From positions 1-37,342 of the forward strand of contig JADGIG010000029.1 of assembly GCA_018985235.1 (NCBI GenBank): a stretch of DNA of 37,342 nt, in the 5' to 3' direction. Positions 8,985-17,412 of this stretch are shown here, piece after piece (position 1 is the first letter of the stretch; each line of letters starts with the position of its first letter). A program made the translations under genes and the position numbers. The notes under the pieces are model-generated. The model was not told where the DNA came from. It ran no database searches and saw nothing but the letters and a program-made list of their open reading frames with translations. The stretch comes from Sanchytrium tribonematis. Its lineage: Eukaryota > Sanchytriomycota > Sanchytriomycetes > Sanchytriales > Sanchytriaceae.

Positions 8985-9183
8985 TAATTATGGTATGTTT
9001 CAAAGAATTTTCATAATGAGGAGAGAAATAAATTTATATCTGAATGCATTTCGGGTGTTACTTATCGCTAGTTCTAATTAAACATAATTATAAAGTCGCC
9101 CCTTGATATTGATACTAGATGCGACCCTCATGTCATCAGATGGAAAGATTTATTAGACTAATTTTAGCAATTCGGCACTAAAT

Positions 9184-10878
9184 ATGTTTCGATTTTTATT
9201 CATTTTGTTATCATTCAAAAACCTCCAGAATATTAATCTGCACAATTTTGAATTGAAACTACCAATTGATAAACTGAATGATTACCAAGCGTACCCAAAT
9301 CAGCATGAATTTTGCTTTTATCCATTTAAAGAATTTTTGACTACTCACGATCAATTTTTGTTTAATCAGTGTCTTCAAAAGTCTAAACTCTTGAAACATA
9401 ATGATTCAAGCTCGTTAGAAGAAGCCATTCGATTTTATACGGATAGATATAAAATGAGTCCTCCAAAAAGATTTGGGGAATGGTTTAATTTTGCCAAGAA
9501 AAGGGGTTGTAGAATAGATTTATATGACCAAATGATAAACCAGATTGTACCGTTTAGAGGGCAAAACGACTTATCAGTTTTGATAAAAGAATTAGGGTCG
9601 CTTTTTCCCGCCAGCGGACAAATCAGTACATTTTCTTTATTTAATGACAAATTGAAGATTTCAAACCCCGATTGGGATAGAGCCGCTGCCTATAAAAATA
9701 TTTTTAATACTTTCCAGAAATATTTGCCAGACGTCAATTTTGTTATAAATACACATGCTCAACCAATTGTTCTTAATAAGAAATTGGTACAAAAAAACAA
9801 GGATATGTTAAATGAGAGTCCCTCAAGACTTCTTTATTCTAAAAAAACTGGATATATCAAAGAAATGTCATCACGACCGGAGAAAGTATTACCATATCTT
9901 GATGTGCTAAAATCCAATTGCCTGGATTCGAAATATTTTGAATCGCTTAGGCAAGGTTATGGATTGTTTCTCTCCTCTCCCTTGGAGCAACAGACATCAA
10001 AAAGCTACCCAGTCTTTTCATGGGGTGCCTACCCCGATTGTAGCCAAGACATTTTGATTCCATCTCCATATCATTACAATTATGGCCACCTGGGGAAATC
10101 AGCTTATATAGATACTAAAGAATATCAAAATAAAATTGATAGAGTGGTCTGGTATGGGGCAACAAGCGGAAGTCCGTTTATATCAAATGATGGTTTCCAG
10201 TATTCTCCGGATCATGTGTGTTTCTCAAATTGTGATCACGATCAGTTCCAAATCACATCTAATGACAAGGATTTGGTACGCAGAATTTGGTTTTGGTCTC
10301 ATCGACAGCGCCTAATGGCTTATGGAAAAGAATTTTCTCAATTATTGAACATTAGAAATGTGGCTTCAGTGGAGATGCATCCAGATTACATTCAACAAAG
10401 CAATAATTTATACGGTGTATATCCTAAGATACCCTTTAAAGAGTTTTTTGACTATAAGATTGTCATTGACATTGACGGAAATGGATATAGTTCCAGATTT
10501 TTAAAACTATTGAGAGGAAATTCTTTGATTTTTGGAGCGCATTATTCCCAAGATTGGTTTAGTGATATTTTAATTCCATTTTACCACTATATTCCCATTG
10601 ATATGAGCTTTGAGGCAGTCAGTATTACCTCGGAAAATGAAAAGTATGCGAATAGTAAAGAAACATGGCCCAAGGTTCCATATTCATACAGTGACAACTA
10701 CAATTCGCCATTTGAATATAATGATCTAGGAATTAAAGCTAGCTATTTCTTGGGAAATGACGAAATAGCATCTAAGATTGCACAAAATGGAAAAAAATTC
10801 GCAGAAACTAGATTAAGAGTTGAGGACATGGATTGCTATATATATCGTGCAATAATCGAGCTTTTTCACGACAAATAA
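9184..10878 (+). CDS. CAP10-family (GT90) glycosyltransferase, copy 1
   Basis: A 564-residue protein with an N-terminal hydrophobic segment (MFRFLFILLSF), a signal peptide or anchor, and a CAP10/GT90 domain. The conserved order is visible: INTHAQPIV (about residue 195), VWYGATSGSP (about 321), the HRQRL block, VIDIDGNGYSSRFLKLLRGN (about 430) and WFSDILIPFYHYIPID. In known members (Cryptococcus Cap10/Cap59-group proteins, animal POGLUT/Rumi) these enzymes add xylose or glucose in the ER/Golgi. Donor and acceptor cannot be told here. A paralogue with the same blocks lies at 31134-32885. Divergent from the FHIP gene. Confidence 0.88.
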   Translation: MFRFLFILLSFKNLQNINLHNFELKLPIDKLNDYQAYPNQHEFCFYPFKEFLTTHDQFLFNQCLQKSKLLKHNDSSSLEEAIRFYTDRYKMSPPKRFGEWFNFAKKRGCRIDLYDQMINQIVPFRGQNDLSVLIKELGSLFPASGQISTFSLFNDKLKISNPDWDRAAAYKNIFNTFQKYLPDVNFVINTHAQPIVLNKKLVQKNKDMLNESPSRLLYSKKTGYIKEMSSRPEKVLPYLDVLKSNCLDSKYFESLRQGYGLFLSSPLEQQTSKSYPVFSWGAYPDCSQDILIPSPYHYNYGHLGKSAYIDTKEYQNKIDRVVWYGATSGSPFISNDGFQYSPDHVCFSNCDHDQFQITSNDKDLVRRIWFWSHRQRLMAYGKEFSQLLNIRNVASVEMHPDYIQQSNNLYGVYPKIPFKEFFDYKIVIDIDGNGYSSRFLKLLRGNSLIFGAHYSQDWFSDILIPFYHYIPIDMSFEAVSITSENEKYANSKETWPKVPYSYSDNYNSPFEYNDLGIKASYFLGNDEIASKIAQNGKKFAETRLRVEDMDCYIYRAIIELFHDK

Positions 10879-10971
10879 AGATGTTTTGTTTTATTGAGAT
10901 GCGCTCGCAAAAATTAAGATAACTCCTGCTCGATTTTTAAAAGCGCGTGTCCCATTTGTTTTAACTTGTAG

Positions 10972-11439
10972 ATGAACGAAATTCGTGCGTTACTTTCTAA
11001 GTTGGAATTGAATCACCAAATGGAACTAAATGTATTAAAGCAGGATGTTGATAAATTAAGGCGAGAAAAGAATGATTTGGAATACAGTTTAGAAAAACAG
11101 CAAGCTCAGATTATAGAATTGGAAACTAAGCTGGACTCATATGAGGAAATGGAAGCAGAAGTTGAAAAGCTGAGAACATTTAAAGATATCATTGTCAGTA
11201 ATTTAAATGAAAATAAAGAAAATAAAAGCTCAAGAAGTCACTCAGAACCAGTTGTCAAAGATGGCTACGCAATATTCAAAAGAGCTCAAAAGGAACTAAA
11301 CAAAGAAGACTATGCACAACTTGTTAAAAACGCAAAAGAATTTAACGCTAAGGTGATTTCTAAGGATACTTTATTGAGAAATGTAAAGAATATATGTAGC
11401 CATGATTTGTATTTAGAGTTTTTAAGCATATTTAATTAG
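10972..11439 (+). CDS. At4g15545-like coiled-coil protein
   Basis: A 155-residue protein. Residues 1-90 form a charged coiled coil (heptads from about 5 to 80). After a polar linker comes a C-terminal block, DGYAIFKRAQKELNKEDYAQ then NAKEFNAKVISKDTLLRN and DLYLEFLSIF. This block matches from memory the conserved end of the plant protein At4g15545 and its relatives (pattern LFR-x-A-R-x-x-L...FN/LNA...ETL...DLYLSF). The function of that family is not established. Its TAG stop overlaps the TAA stop of the convergent membrane-protein gene. Confidence 0.7.
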   Translation: MNEIRALLSKLELNHQMELNVLKQDVDKLRREKNDLEYSLEKQQAQIIELETKLDSYEEMEAEVEKLRTFKDIIVSNLNENKENKSSRSHSEPVVKDGYAIFKRAQKELNKEDYAQLVKNAKEFNAKVISKDTLLRNVKNICSHDLYLEFLSIFN

Positions 11440-12302
11440 ATATCCTGAATATCAATTACAACAAATTCCTGCTCATCAGTTGTTAAATCGAAAACAGCGG
11501 AATCGTTTGAAGCGTGTTTAGCCGTAAAATACCTTTTATGAGACCAAACTTGAATACCTGGAACATAGTATAGCTCTCTGCATTTATATTTCTCATATAT
11601 TGTTAAGCTTTGAATTTGGTCTATAATGGCATCAAAGTCAATATTATCATATTGTTTCTCACTTTGTAATTTGATTGCTTTTGTAGATTCGAACAAGATG
11701 GGTTCGACATAAAGTGGTTTTTTATTCAGCCTGCCTATATTAAGTAAGAATAGAGAAAGAATGAGTATAAAAATTTCAATATGAACGTGATGGTTTTTAT
11801 AATTTTCTTGTCTGGGGGCTATTTGTATTTCTTGAGTTGAAGTATCTTTTTCTTCAGCATTAAAATTAGTATTATTAGCAGAAATAATGTTTAAAGATTT
11901 AATGTTTTCCATAGGGATTCTTGGTGGGTCGAGTAGAAGAGGCTTTTCATTAGGATAACACAACGGATAATTATTTATCAAATTGGTAATTAACGCAGTA
12001 TGTAGAGCAAGGATTCCATAATTGATTTGGTTTTGGGGAGTCGAATTATTGCTTTCATGGATTATCGTCGTTTGAATTTCAACGGTGAGATTGGAAAGTT
12101 CCGCGGCTTTATCGTCCTTCGTCTTTAAAAATTCCAAGTTTTTATCGCTAGAAGTGATTTCGATGGAAATATCAATATTATCTTGTTTAAGCACTATTCC
12201 TGCATCAACTTCAGCTAAAGAAGATACACTATAAAAACTTTCGGACGCGAAATAAGAAATAAACAGTAAATTGATTGTGACTACTCCAAACCAGAATTTC
12301 AT
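11436..12302 (-). CDS. Single-pass membrane protein of unknown function
   Basis: Starting at the ATG at 12302, the 288-residue product begins with a good signal peptide (MKFWFGVVTINLLFISYFAS). The open frame runs 20 codons further up to another ATG at 12362, but that start buries the signal peptide. A luminal or extracellular region of about 150 residues follows with Asn-rich glycosylation-type sites. Then comes a transmembrane helix (HIEIFILILSLFLLNIG) and a tail of about 90 residues ending in acidic residues and EFVVIDIQDI. The topology is thus type I. No family is recognised. The short space to the divergent small secreted gene (84 bp) suggests a shared promoter. Confidence 0.6.
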   Translation of the reverse strand: MKFWFGVVTINLLFISYFASESFYSVSSLAEVDAGIVLKQDNIDISIEITSSDKNLEFLKTKDDKAAELSNLTVEIQTTIIHESNNSTPQNQINYGILALHTALITNLINNYPLCYPNEKPLLLDPPRIPMENIKSLNIISANNTNFNAEEKDTSTQEIQIAPRQENYKNHHVHIEIFILILSLFLLNIGRLNKKPLYVEPILFESTKAIKLQSEKQYDNIDFDAIIDQIQSLTIYEKYKCRELYYVPGIQVWSHKRYFTAKHASNDSAVFDLTTDEQEFVVIDIQDI

Positions 12303-12386
12303 CAGCCACAAGTCTACAAAGATTAGTTTATACCCAATCAGAATGGATAAGTAATTCATCAAAAGAGAAGCACTGCGATTTCACTT

Positions 12387-12656
12387 ATGGTTTTTTTTTC
12401 TTCACTTCTATTAGCACAGCTACCACCTGGATTGCCAAGCATCATGGGTGGAATTGCCATCACAACCCTAACGAGTAACTCAAATATCCAGGAAGCTATA
12501 AAATGTTTTGCTATTCCCGATAATGCCTATGATTGTCTGACAAATCTATCCTATGGCCAATGTATCATTGATGCAATAACTTCCGCAGGCTCAGGAGGGA
12601 CTGATCCAAGTGCGATTCCAGGGTTGGTTGGGCAGTTTCATCAATGTATTGATTAA
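12387..12656 (+). CDS. Small secreted protein with four cysteines
   Basis: An 89-residue product starting with a short hydrophobic segment (MVFFSSLLLAQLPPG), probably a signal peptide. The mature part is small, Gly/Ile/Thr-rich and holds four cysteines (KCF, DCL, QCI, HQC), consistent with two disulfides. No family is recognised. In a parasitic fungus such a gene would be considered a candidate secreted effector, but nothing here proves that. It ends 15 bp before the convergent endosulfine gene. Confidence 0.5.
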   Translation: MVFFSSLLLAQLPPGLPSIMGGIAITTLTSNSNIQEAIKCFAIPDNAYDCLTNLSYGQCIIDAITSAGSGGTDPSAIPGLVGQFHQCID

Positions 12657-12671
12657 GGAATAAACGATTTA

Positions 12672-12890
12672 TTATTGAGCTCTTTTCAATTGTTCTTTGT
12701 CAGGATGTGAATGCGGAATTTGGTCTGCAGTTGGAATTACACTTCCTAAATCTACTTGTTTTCCCTGCTGCTGTAATACATAGTCCCCAGAGTCGAAGTA
12801 TTTTCTTTCTTTTAATTTCTTTTTAGCTAAAGCGTTTTTGTTCGGCAATTCTCCATAGAGAGACTTCAGCTTTGCTTCTTGATTTTCCAT
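12672..12890 (-). CDS. Endosulfine family protein (ENSA/ARPP19/Igo-like)
   Basis: A 72-residue, unstructured protein carrying the endosulfine core RKYFDSGDY at residues 29-37. Before it lies LKSLYGELPNKNALAKKKL, corresponding to the usual KLP...L-x-x-(R/K)L segment. In known members, Greatwall/Rim15 kinase phosphorylates the Ser of this core (Ser34 here) and the product binds and inhibits PP2A-B55. This controls mitotic entry and, in yeast, quiescence and mRNA protection. The protein is short for the family (yeast Igo and ENSA are longer), having lost most of the tail that in animals carries a PKA site. Confidence 0.92.
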   Translation of the reverse strand: MENQEAKLKSLYGELPNKNALAKKKLKERKYFDSGDYVLQQQGKQVDLGSVIPTADQIPHSHPDKEQLKRAQ

Positions 12891-13052
12891 GTAAAACGAT
12901 GTTACAACTTTGAGATTAATTTTTGAAAGTTTAACAAGTCACATAAAATGAACGACATGTGATTTTTAACTTTCGAACTCTATAATTAGAGCAAATTTCT
13001 AAGGTGCTCTCGAAGCTGAATATAATAGAACGATTACATAGCATAAATTATT

Positions 13053-13862
13053 TTATTTTCCATGAAAATGGGACTGAAAAAAAGCAAGTGCTTTCTCAAA
13101 AGCCTTTTCTTTAGCAAGGCGTTGCTCTTCAATAGTAGTGTTTGCTCTAACAGCAAACCCATGGTGATTGTCAAATATTTCAAAGCTGATATCAGATCTC
13201 CCATTCGCAAATTTCTGAAGCTCAGCTATTTGCACGTCTTTTAAATTCATATCATTTTTAATTAAAAGTCCCAAAAATGGCGTTTTAAAATCTCGTCTGA
13301 ACAAATTGATGTCAAAAGTACCAGGATGTGCTATACTAATAGCGTTAGCAATTTTCGTTCCTGAAATATCAAAGCCAATAGTTCCTCCGTAACAGTATCC
13401 TTGGTAACCTACAAATTCGTAACCTTCCTCACGTAACTGTTCTGAAATTTTAATAAAAATTAGATGTTTTGAGCTTGGTGGATGTTTGTACATAAAAAAT
13501 GGGAAAAACGGGAGAAATGCCAAAAGAGCCCATGACTTCTTACCATAATTAATCAACTGTTCGGCAAATGAAGTTGGCTTCTTTAAACCAATATCCAACA
13601 AAGGATCAATGTTTTCAGCCTTGAAGGCACCCTCGTTAAACAAATCTGGAATAATAACTAGAAAACCATGCTTGGCAAACTCATCCGCGATTAATTGAAT
13701 ATTGTTTAAGCGATAGCCAAAAATATCAGTCCCAATCATGATCGCCTTTTTCCCCACTTCTTTTGGCTTCGAGATATACGCTGGTTGATTTGCGTAATTC
13801 CCAAACTCGCCGCTTGATTTACCAGTCTCTAAATATCCTTCACAACAAGCAGGAGATGTCAT
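13053..13862 (-). CDS. Dienelactone hydrolase family protein
   Basis: A 269-residue alpha/beta-hydrolase of the dienelactone hydrolase type. The start at 13862 gives MTSPACCEGYLETGK, the usual N-terminus of fungal members (compare S-x-x-CC-x-G). The open frame extends nine codons further upstream (ATG at 13889), without similarity. The triad is visible as Cys157 in GYCYGG, Asp near 204 (NDMNL) and His234 in DNHHGF. Such cytosolic enzymes open lactone rings, and most eukaryotic members have no proven substrate. The middle segment 110-130 is unusually hydrophobic (ALLAFLPFFPFFMY) and could associate with membrane. It is divergent from the SAC gene with 39 bp between ATGs. Confidence 0.85.
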   Translation of the reverse strand: MTSPACCEGYLETGKSSGEFGNYANQPAYISKPKEVGKKAIMIGTDIFGYRLNNIQLIADEFAKHGFLVIIPDLFNEGAFKAENIDPLLDIGLKKPTSFAEQLINYGKKSWALLAFLPFFPFFMYKHPPSSKHLIFIKISEQLREEGYEFVGYQGYCYGGTIGFDISGTKIANAISIAHPGTFDINLFRRDFKTPFLGLLIKNDMNLKDVQIAELQKFANGRSDISFEIFDNHHGFAVRANTTIEEQRLAKEKAFEKALAFFQSHFHGK

Positions 13863-13901
13863 AAGGAGAAGCTTGAAAATGTGAAACATAGTCGAATTTC
13901 A

Positions 13902-15690
13902 ATGCAGCAAGAACTTACTTTGGAAACGAAAGAAGAGAGCAAATCAAATATAAAAGTTCTACCCACTGAGAATTTAAGCAAATATAAATTGCACTCTAAA
14001 AGTGGAAAAATATATATAGAGAATGAATTGATTTATGATGGATTAAATCGAATAGATTCTTGTTATATAGACGGATTAATTGGAAAAATTAGTTTGATGG
14101 GGGTTGACCTTCTTCTTTGTATTGTGGATGTAGAAACCTCGGGCCCTATCTCTCGGATAAAAAAAGTTTTGGTGTTGCCTTTAAGTCCCAATATATCCTT
14201 ACATATTCATCAATTTCCAAAATCCATGCTTCCAATTTCATCAAAACTCGATTCTTCCAAACCTCCAAATATGAATAAAATTGATCAGGAAATTATTGTA
14301 GCAACGGAAGTTAAAACTACTGAGCCCGTGAGCGAGAAGAAAAAATCATTATATGACCTTGCGAATTCTACTCTGACCACTATACAACCAACTTTTAAGG
14401 CAGGAGTGGTATCCGCAACAAAAATATTAAGAGATACGAATCGGATGGTCAGTGATCTTACATTTGACGATATCATTAATAGCATATGTGATTTATTTTC
14501 AAATGGAACTTTTTATTACAGTGACACCTATGAATTATTCAATGACCAAAGTGCATTTGTGTTTAATAATCATATTTTTTCTAATCTTGGGGATCTTGAT
14601 CATTTCGGGAAACGGATTTTGCAAGGAAGTGTTCAGCTACATGACTTAAAAATTGATGCGATAGACATGCAATTAGTCTTAATTTCTAGAAGAAGTAGAC
14701 ATCGAAATGGCCTTCGTTATCAGAAAAGGGGCGTAGATGAGGTGGGACATGTCGCAAATTATGTTGAAACAGTTCAAAAATTAAGCACCACAATAAACAA
14801 ACAGAGACATTTGTTCACGTACACACAAATTCGAGGAAGCGTTCCTTTATTTTGGCAGCAAGAAAATGGAGTTAAACCATTGCCAAAATTAAAAGAAGAT
14901 TATACTACTGTGGAACAACAAGCAGCAATGTCAATTCATCTTGAGAAATTAAAGCAGAAATTTAAAGAAATCACTTTACTAAGTTTGGTTGAACTTCAAG
15001 GAAAAGAAGGGGTCCTAGGAATTGCTTTCCAAGATATTTATAACCAATTGTCGCCAGCAATCAAAGATCAAACCAAGTACTTTAAGATAATGTAGATTAA
15101 TATCTTGGGACTTTCACGCCCACTGTCCTGGGACGAATTATTCTGCGGTTCACGAACTTATTGAGCAAATGTCGGAAATTATTCAGAAAAGTCAATACTT
15201 TTGGTCCGCAACGTCTGAATACTCTAGCGCGTCTGACACGGTGTCTCCTAGATACTCACCGAAATCTCCGACGTTGTCAGACGCCACTAACGTCACAAAC
15301 GCAATTTTGAAGCAGCAAATGTCTATCATTAGAACAAATTGCATGGATTGCCTTGATCGAACCAATGTTATCCAAACTCAAATTGCTTGGGTCGTTTTGA
15401 CTAATCAATTTTTAAAATTAGGAGTTCAACTCCATGAATATCCTGAATTGTCTCAAATATTTAAAAATATGTGGGCGGACAACGGAGACCAAATCTCAAG
15501 GTGTTATGCAGGAACAAATGCCATGAAAAACGATTTCACAAGGAATGGTCAACGAGATATAACTGGTTTTGCGAAAGATGCTAGCTCCAGTGTCCAAAGA
15601 CTGTATTTGAATTATGTACGAGACGGCTATACTCAAAAACTTTTAGATGTGCTACAAGGATTAGAATCGTCGGAAATACTGTTTAAATAA
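13902..15690 (+). CDS. SAC-domain phosphoinositide phosphatase (one 19-nt intron)
   Basis: Exons 13902-15076 and 15096-15690 give 589 residues. The SAC domain includes FSNGTFYYSDTYEL, LISRRSRHRNGLRYQKRGVD, FTYTQIRGSVPLFWQ and, after the intron, WDFHAHCPGTNYSAVHELIE. The catalytic CX5R motif NCMDCLDRTNVIQ has Cys474. It removes phosphates from phosphoinositides such as PI4P or PI3P. The intron is required: without its removal the frame stops at the intron's own TAG, yet the SAC sequence continues at once in the next frame. Unlike yeast Sac1 there is no C-terminal membrane anchor, and no 5-phosphatase domain follows. The upstream in-frame GTG at 13881 is not used as a start. Confidence 0.9.
15077..15095 (+). 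other. 19-nt intron in the SAC phosphatase gene
   Basis: Sequence gtactttaagataatgtag. It has GTA...TAG ends, T12, A14 and T15. Phase 2: removal joins ACC-AA to A-TTA-ATA-TCT-TGG, giving QTKLISWDFH, the expected run into the SAC motif. If kept, translation ends at the TAG that forms the 3' splice site. Confidence 0.93.
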
Positions 15691-15984
15691 ATTAGTTTAG
15701 ACGATCTGAAATTTCTGCCAAGACTGCCGTCGTGACGTTTTTCTAATTCGAGAAATTACGTCAAAAGTTTATTACACATGACAAATTTTAAAAGATTTGA
15801 TTTATTTGGGATTTTGAATTAGTTTAAAACTAGACTCTCCGTTTAGGATAAACCAAAAATTTGTTGAGAGAAGACGGAATTGAGTCACAAGATCTGATTG
15901 GACGTTCCACGAAGCTCACGTGTTTGGTATCGCGCTAGGAGTGTTTTCTATTTATAACTGTGAAACTGAACCCATTTATAAATA
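15691..15984 (+). promoter_or_regulatory. Upstream region of the AdoMet decarboxylase gene
   Basis: Between the SAC stop and the decarboxylase ATG there is a CACGTG box at 15917-15922 and a TATA-like TATTTATAA at 15949-15957, 28-36 bp before the ATG. A 14-codon upstream open frame at 15778-15822 lies upstream of that TATA-like string, so it would be in the mRNA only if transcription starts further up. The role of these elements is inferred from position alone. Confidence 0.35.
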
Positions 15985-17088
15985 ATGAATTTTTTTCAAG
16001 ACGCAATCATCTTTGAAGGTGCTGAAAAATTGTTAGAAATCCAATTAAATCAAAATTCGGTATTCAATTTGAGACAAATCATGGATTGGCAGGATATGTT
16101 GCTCGAAGCCAACTGCACAATTATCAGTTCAATCAGTGGTGATACTACGGATGCCTATGTACTTAGTGAAAGTTCGCTTTTTGTATCTGAACATAAATTA
16201 ATTGTAAAAACTTGTGGGTGCACAACATTATTGAAAATCCTACCAAAATTTTTGTCTATTGCTTATTTTTTAGGATACAACGAAATGCAATTATTTTATA
16301 GTCGGAAGTGTTACCTTGCGCCTGAACTTCAAGTCGAAATGCATACTAATTGGGACAATGAAGTTGCATATTTAGACAACTTTTTGAATGGTAGTGCTTA
16401 TACATTTGGCAGTACCAACAAAAGCCATCACTGGTATCTTTACGCAAGTGAATGGATAAACATAAAAGATATACCTAATATTTTAAAGAAGCAATACTTA
16501 ATTAAAAGTCCACGGCTAACTAGTCTCCCCAATAGACAGCCTGGTGACCAAACTTTAGAAATATTAATGACACATTTGGATATTGATGCCTGTAGGCAAT
16601 TTTACTACCCAAGACACGATAGCAGTATCGATCTGCTTGAGGCAGATATTAAAAATCCACAACATGAAACAATTAGAAAGCTTGTTGACAATTTGAAGCC
16701 GACAAACCACATAATGGATGGATATTCATTTAAACCATGCGGGTTTAGCTCAAACCATCTTTTACAATATCCATATCAGGAATATTATTGCACGCTTCAT
16801 ATAACTCCTGAAGCTCACTGTTCCTACGCTAGCTTAGAAACGAATGTACATACTGATGTTTTAGAAGGCAGTAGTTTATGCGAGTCATACACAAGTGAAT
16901 CTGATGATTTGCACGCTAATTTGATAAAGAAAACGTTAGATCTTTTTAAACCAAAAGAAGTCATCATCACCTGGTTTTGTGATCGAATGACTTCTCTAGA
17001 TATATGCACTGATTATAAAGTGGTGGATGTTGTAGAGAGTATCGTCAAAACCCACCAAGTAACATATATAAGCTTGCAACGCGAATAA
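15985..17088 (+). CDS. SPE2: S-adenosylmethionine decarboxylase proenzyme
   Basis: A 367-residue proenzyme. It makes decarboxylated S-adenosylmethionine, the aminopropyl donor for spermidine and spermine. The start IIFEGAEKLLEI carries the substrate-binding Phe and Glu. YVLSESSLFV holds the self-cleavage site between Glu62 and Ser63, which becomes the pyruvoyl group. KTCGCTTLL contains the catalytic Cys77. Later conserved segments include the IDACRQFYYPRH region and EYYCTLHITPEAHCSYASLE, where the Ser and His support processing and catalysis. The length is normal for the eukaryotic enzyme. The first ATG is used, just 3' of a TATA-like string. Confidence 0.95.
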   Translation: MNFFQDAIIFEGAEKLLEIQLNQNSVFNLRQIMDWQDMLLEANCTIISSISGDTTDAYVLSESSLFVSEHKLIVKTCGCTTLLKILPKFLSIAYFLGYNEMQLFYSRKCYLAPELQVEMHTNWDNEVAYLDNFLNGSAYTFGSTNKSHHWYLYASEWINIKDIPNILKKQYLIKSPRLTSLPNRQPGDQTLEILMTHLDIDACRQFYYPRHDSSIDLLEADIKNPQHETIRKLVDNLKPTNHIMDGYSFKPCGFSSNHLLQYPYQEYYCTLHITPEAHCSYASLETNVHTDVLEGSSLCESYTSESDDLHANLIKKTLDLFKPKEVIITWFCDRMTSLDICTDYKVVDVVESIVKTHQVTYISLQRE

Positions 17089-17135
17089 ATTTTTTTCCAA
17101 TTCAAAGAGAGATGGCTTGATTTCATTTCACAACA

Positions 17136-17396
17136 ATGGACAATTTTGCTGGAGAGACTGCTGAAATTATCAGAAAATGGGACTCGGATCCAACAATTGA
17201 ATTGAAATACGATACCAAAACATTTGAACGAAAACAGAGGAACTTTAAATCAAAGTTAAATCAAGTGGATCTCGTTCACTCGATTTCAAGTGAGAGACTG
17301 GCAAGAACTAATTCTCTACGTTCTCTAACTGCTCAGGATTCTGCAACCTCTAAAAGATCCAACAGTTTTCTGCAAAAATTAATAAAAAGAACTTGA
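17136..17396 (+). CDS. Small basic hypothetical protein
   Basis: An 86-residue product that I do not recognise. The N-terminal part (EIIRKWDSDPTIELKYD) is amphipathic. The C-terminal half is rich in Ser, Arg and Lys with repeated R-x-x-S sites (ARTNSLRSL, SKRSNSF), which fit phosphorylation by basophilic kinases and perhaps 14-3-3 binding (a 14-3-3 gene is at 28913-29651). It sits 47 bp after the decarboxylase stop and ends 16 bp before the convergent SAXO-like gene. That neat fit between two genes supports it being real. Confidence 0.5.
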   Translation: MDNFAGETAEIIRKWDSDPTIELKYDTKTFERKQRNFKSKLNQVDLVHSISSERLARTNSLRSLTAQDSATSKRSNSFLQKLIKRT

Positions 17397-17412
17397 AATT
17401 CTTATATATTCT

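Noticed and set aside
15091-15168. A programmed +1 frameshift at ATG-TAG in the SAC gene
   Set aside because: A 19-nt GTA...TAG intron explains the junction better, gives a smoother protein sequence, and the same solution fits six other genes.
13902-15690. SAC gene as a pseudogene
   Set aside because: After intron removal all conserved SAC motifs are in one frame and the catalytic CX5R is intact.
15778-15822. Upstream open frame regulating the AdoMet decarboxylase, as in mammals and plants
   Set aside because: It lies upstream of the TATA-like string and its peptide does not resemble known decarboxylase uORFs.
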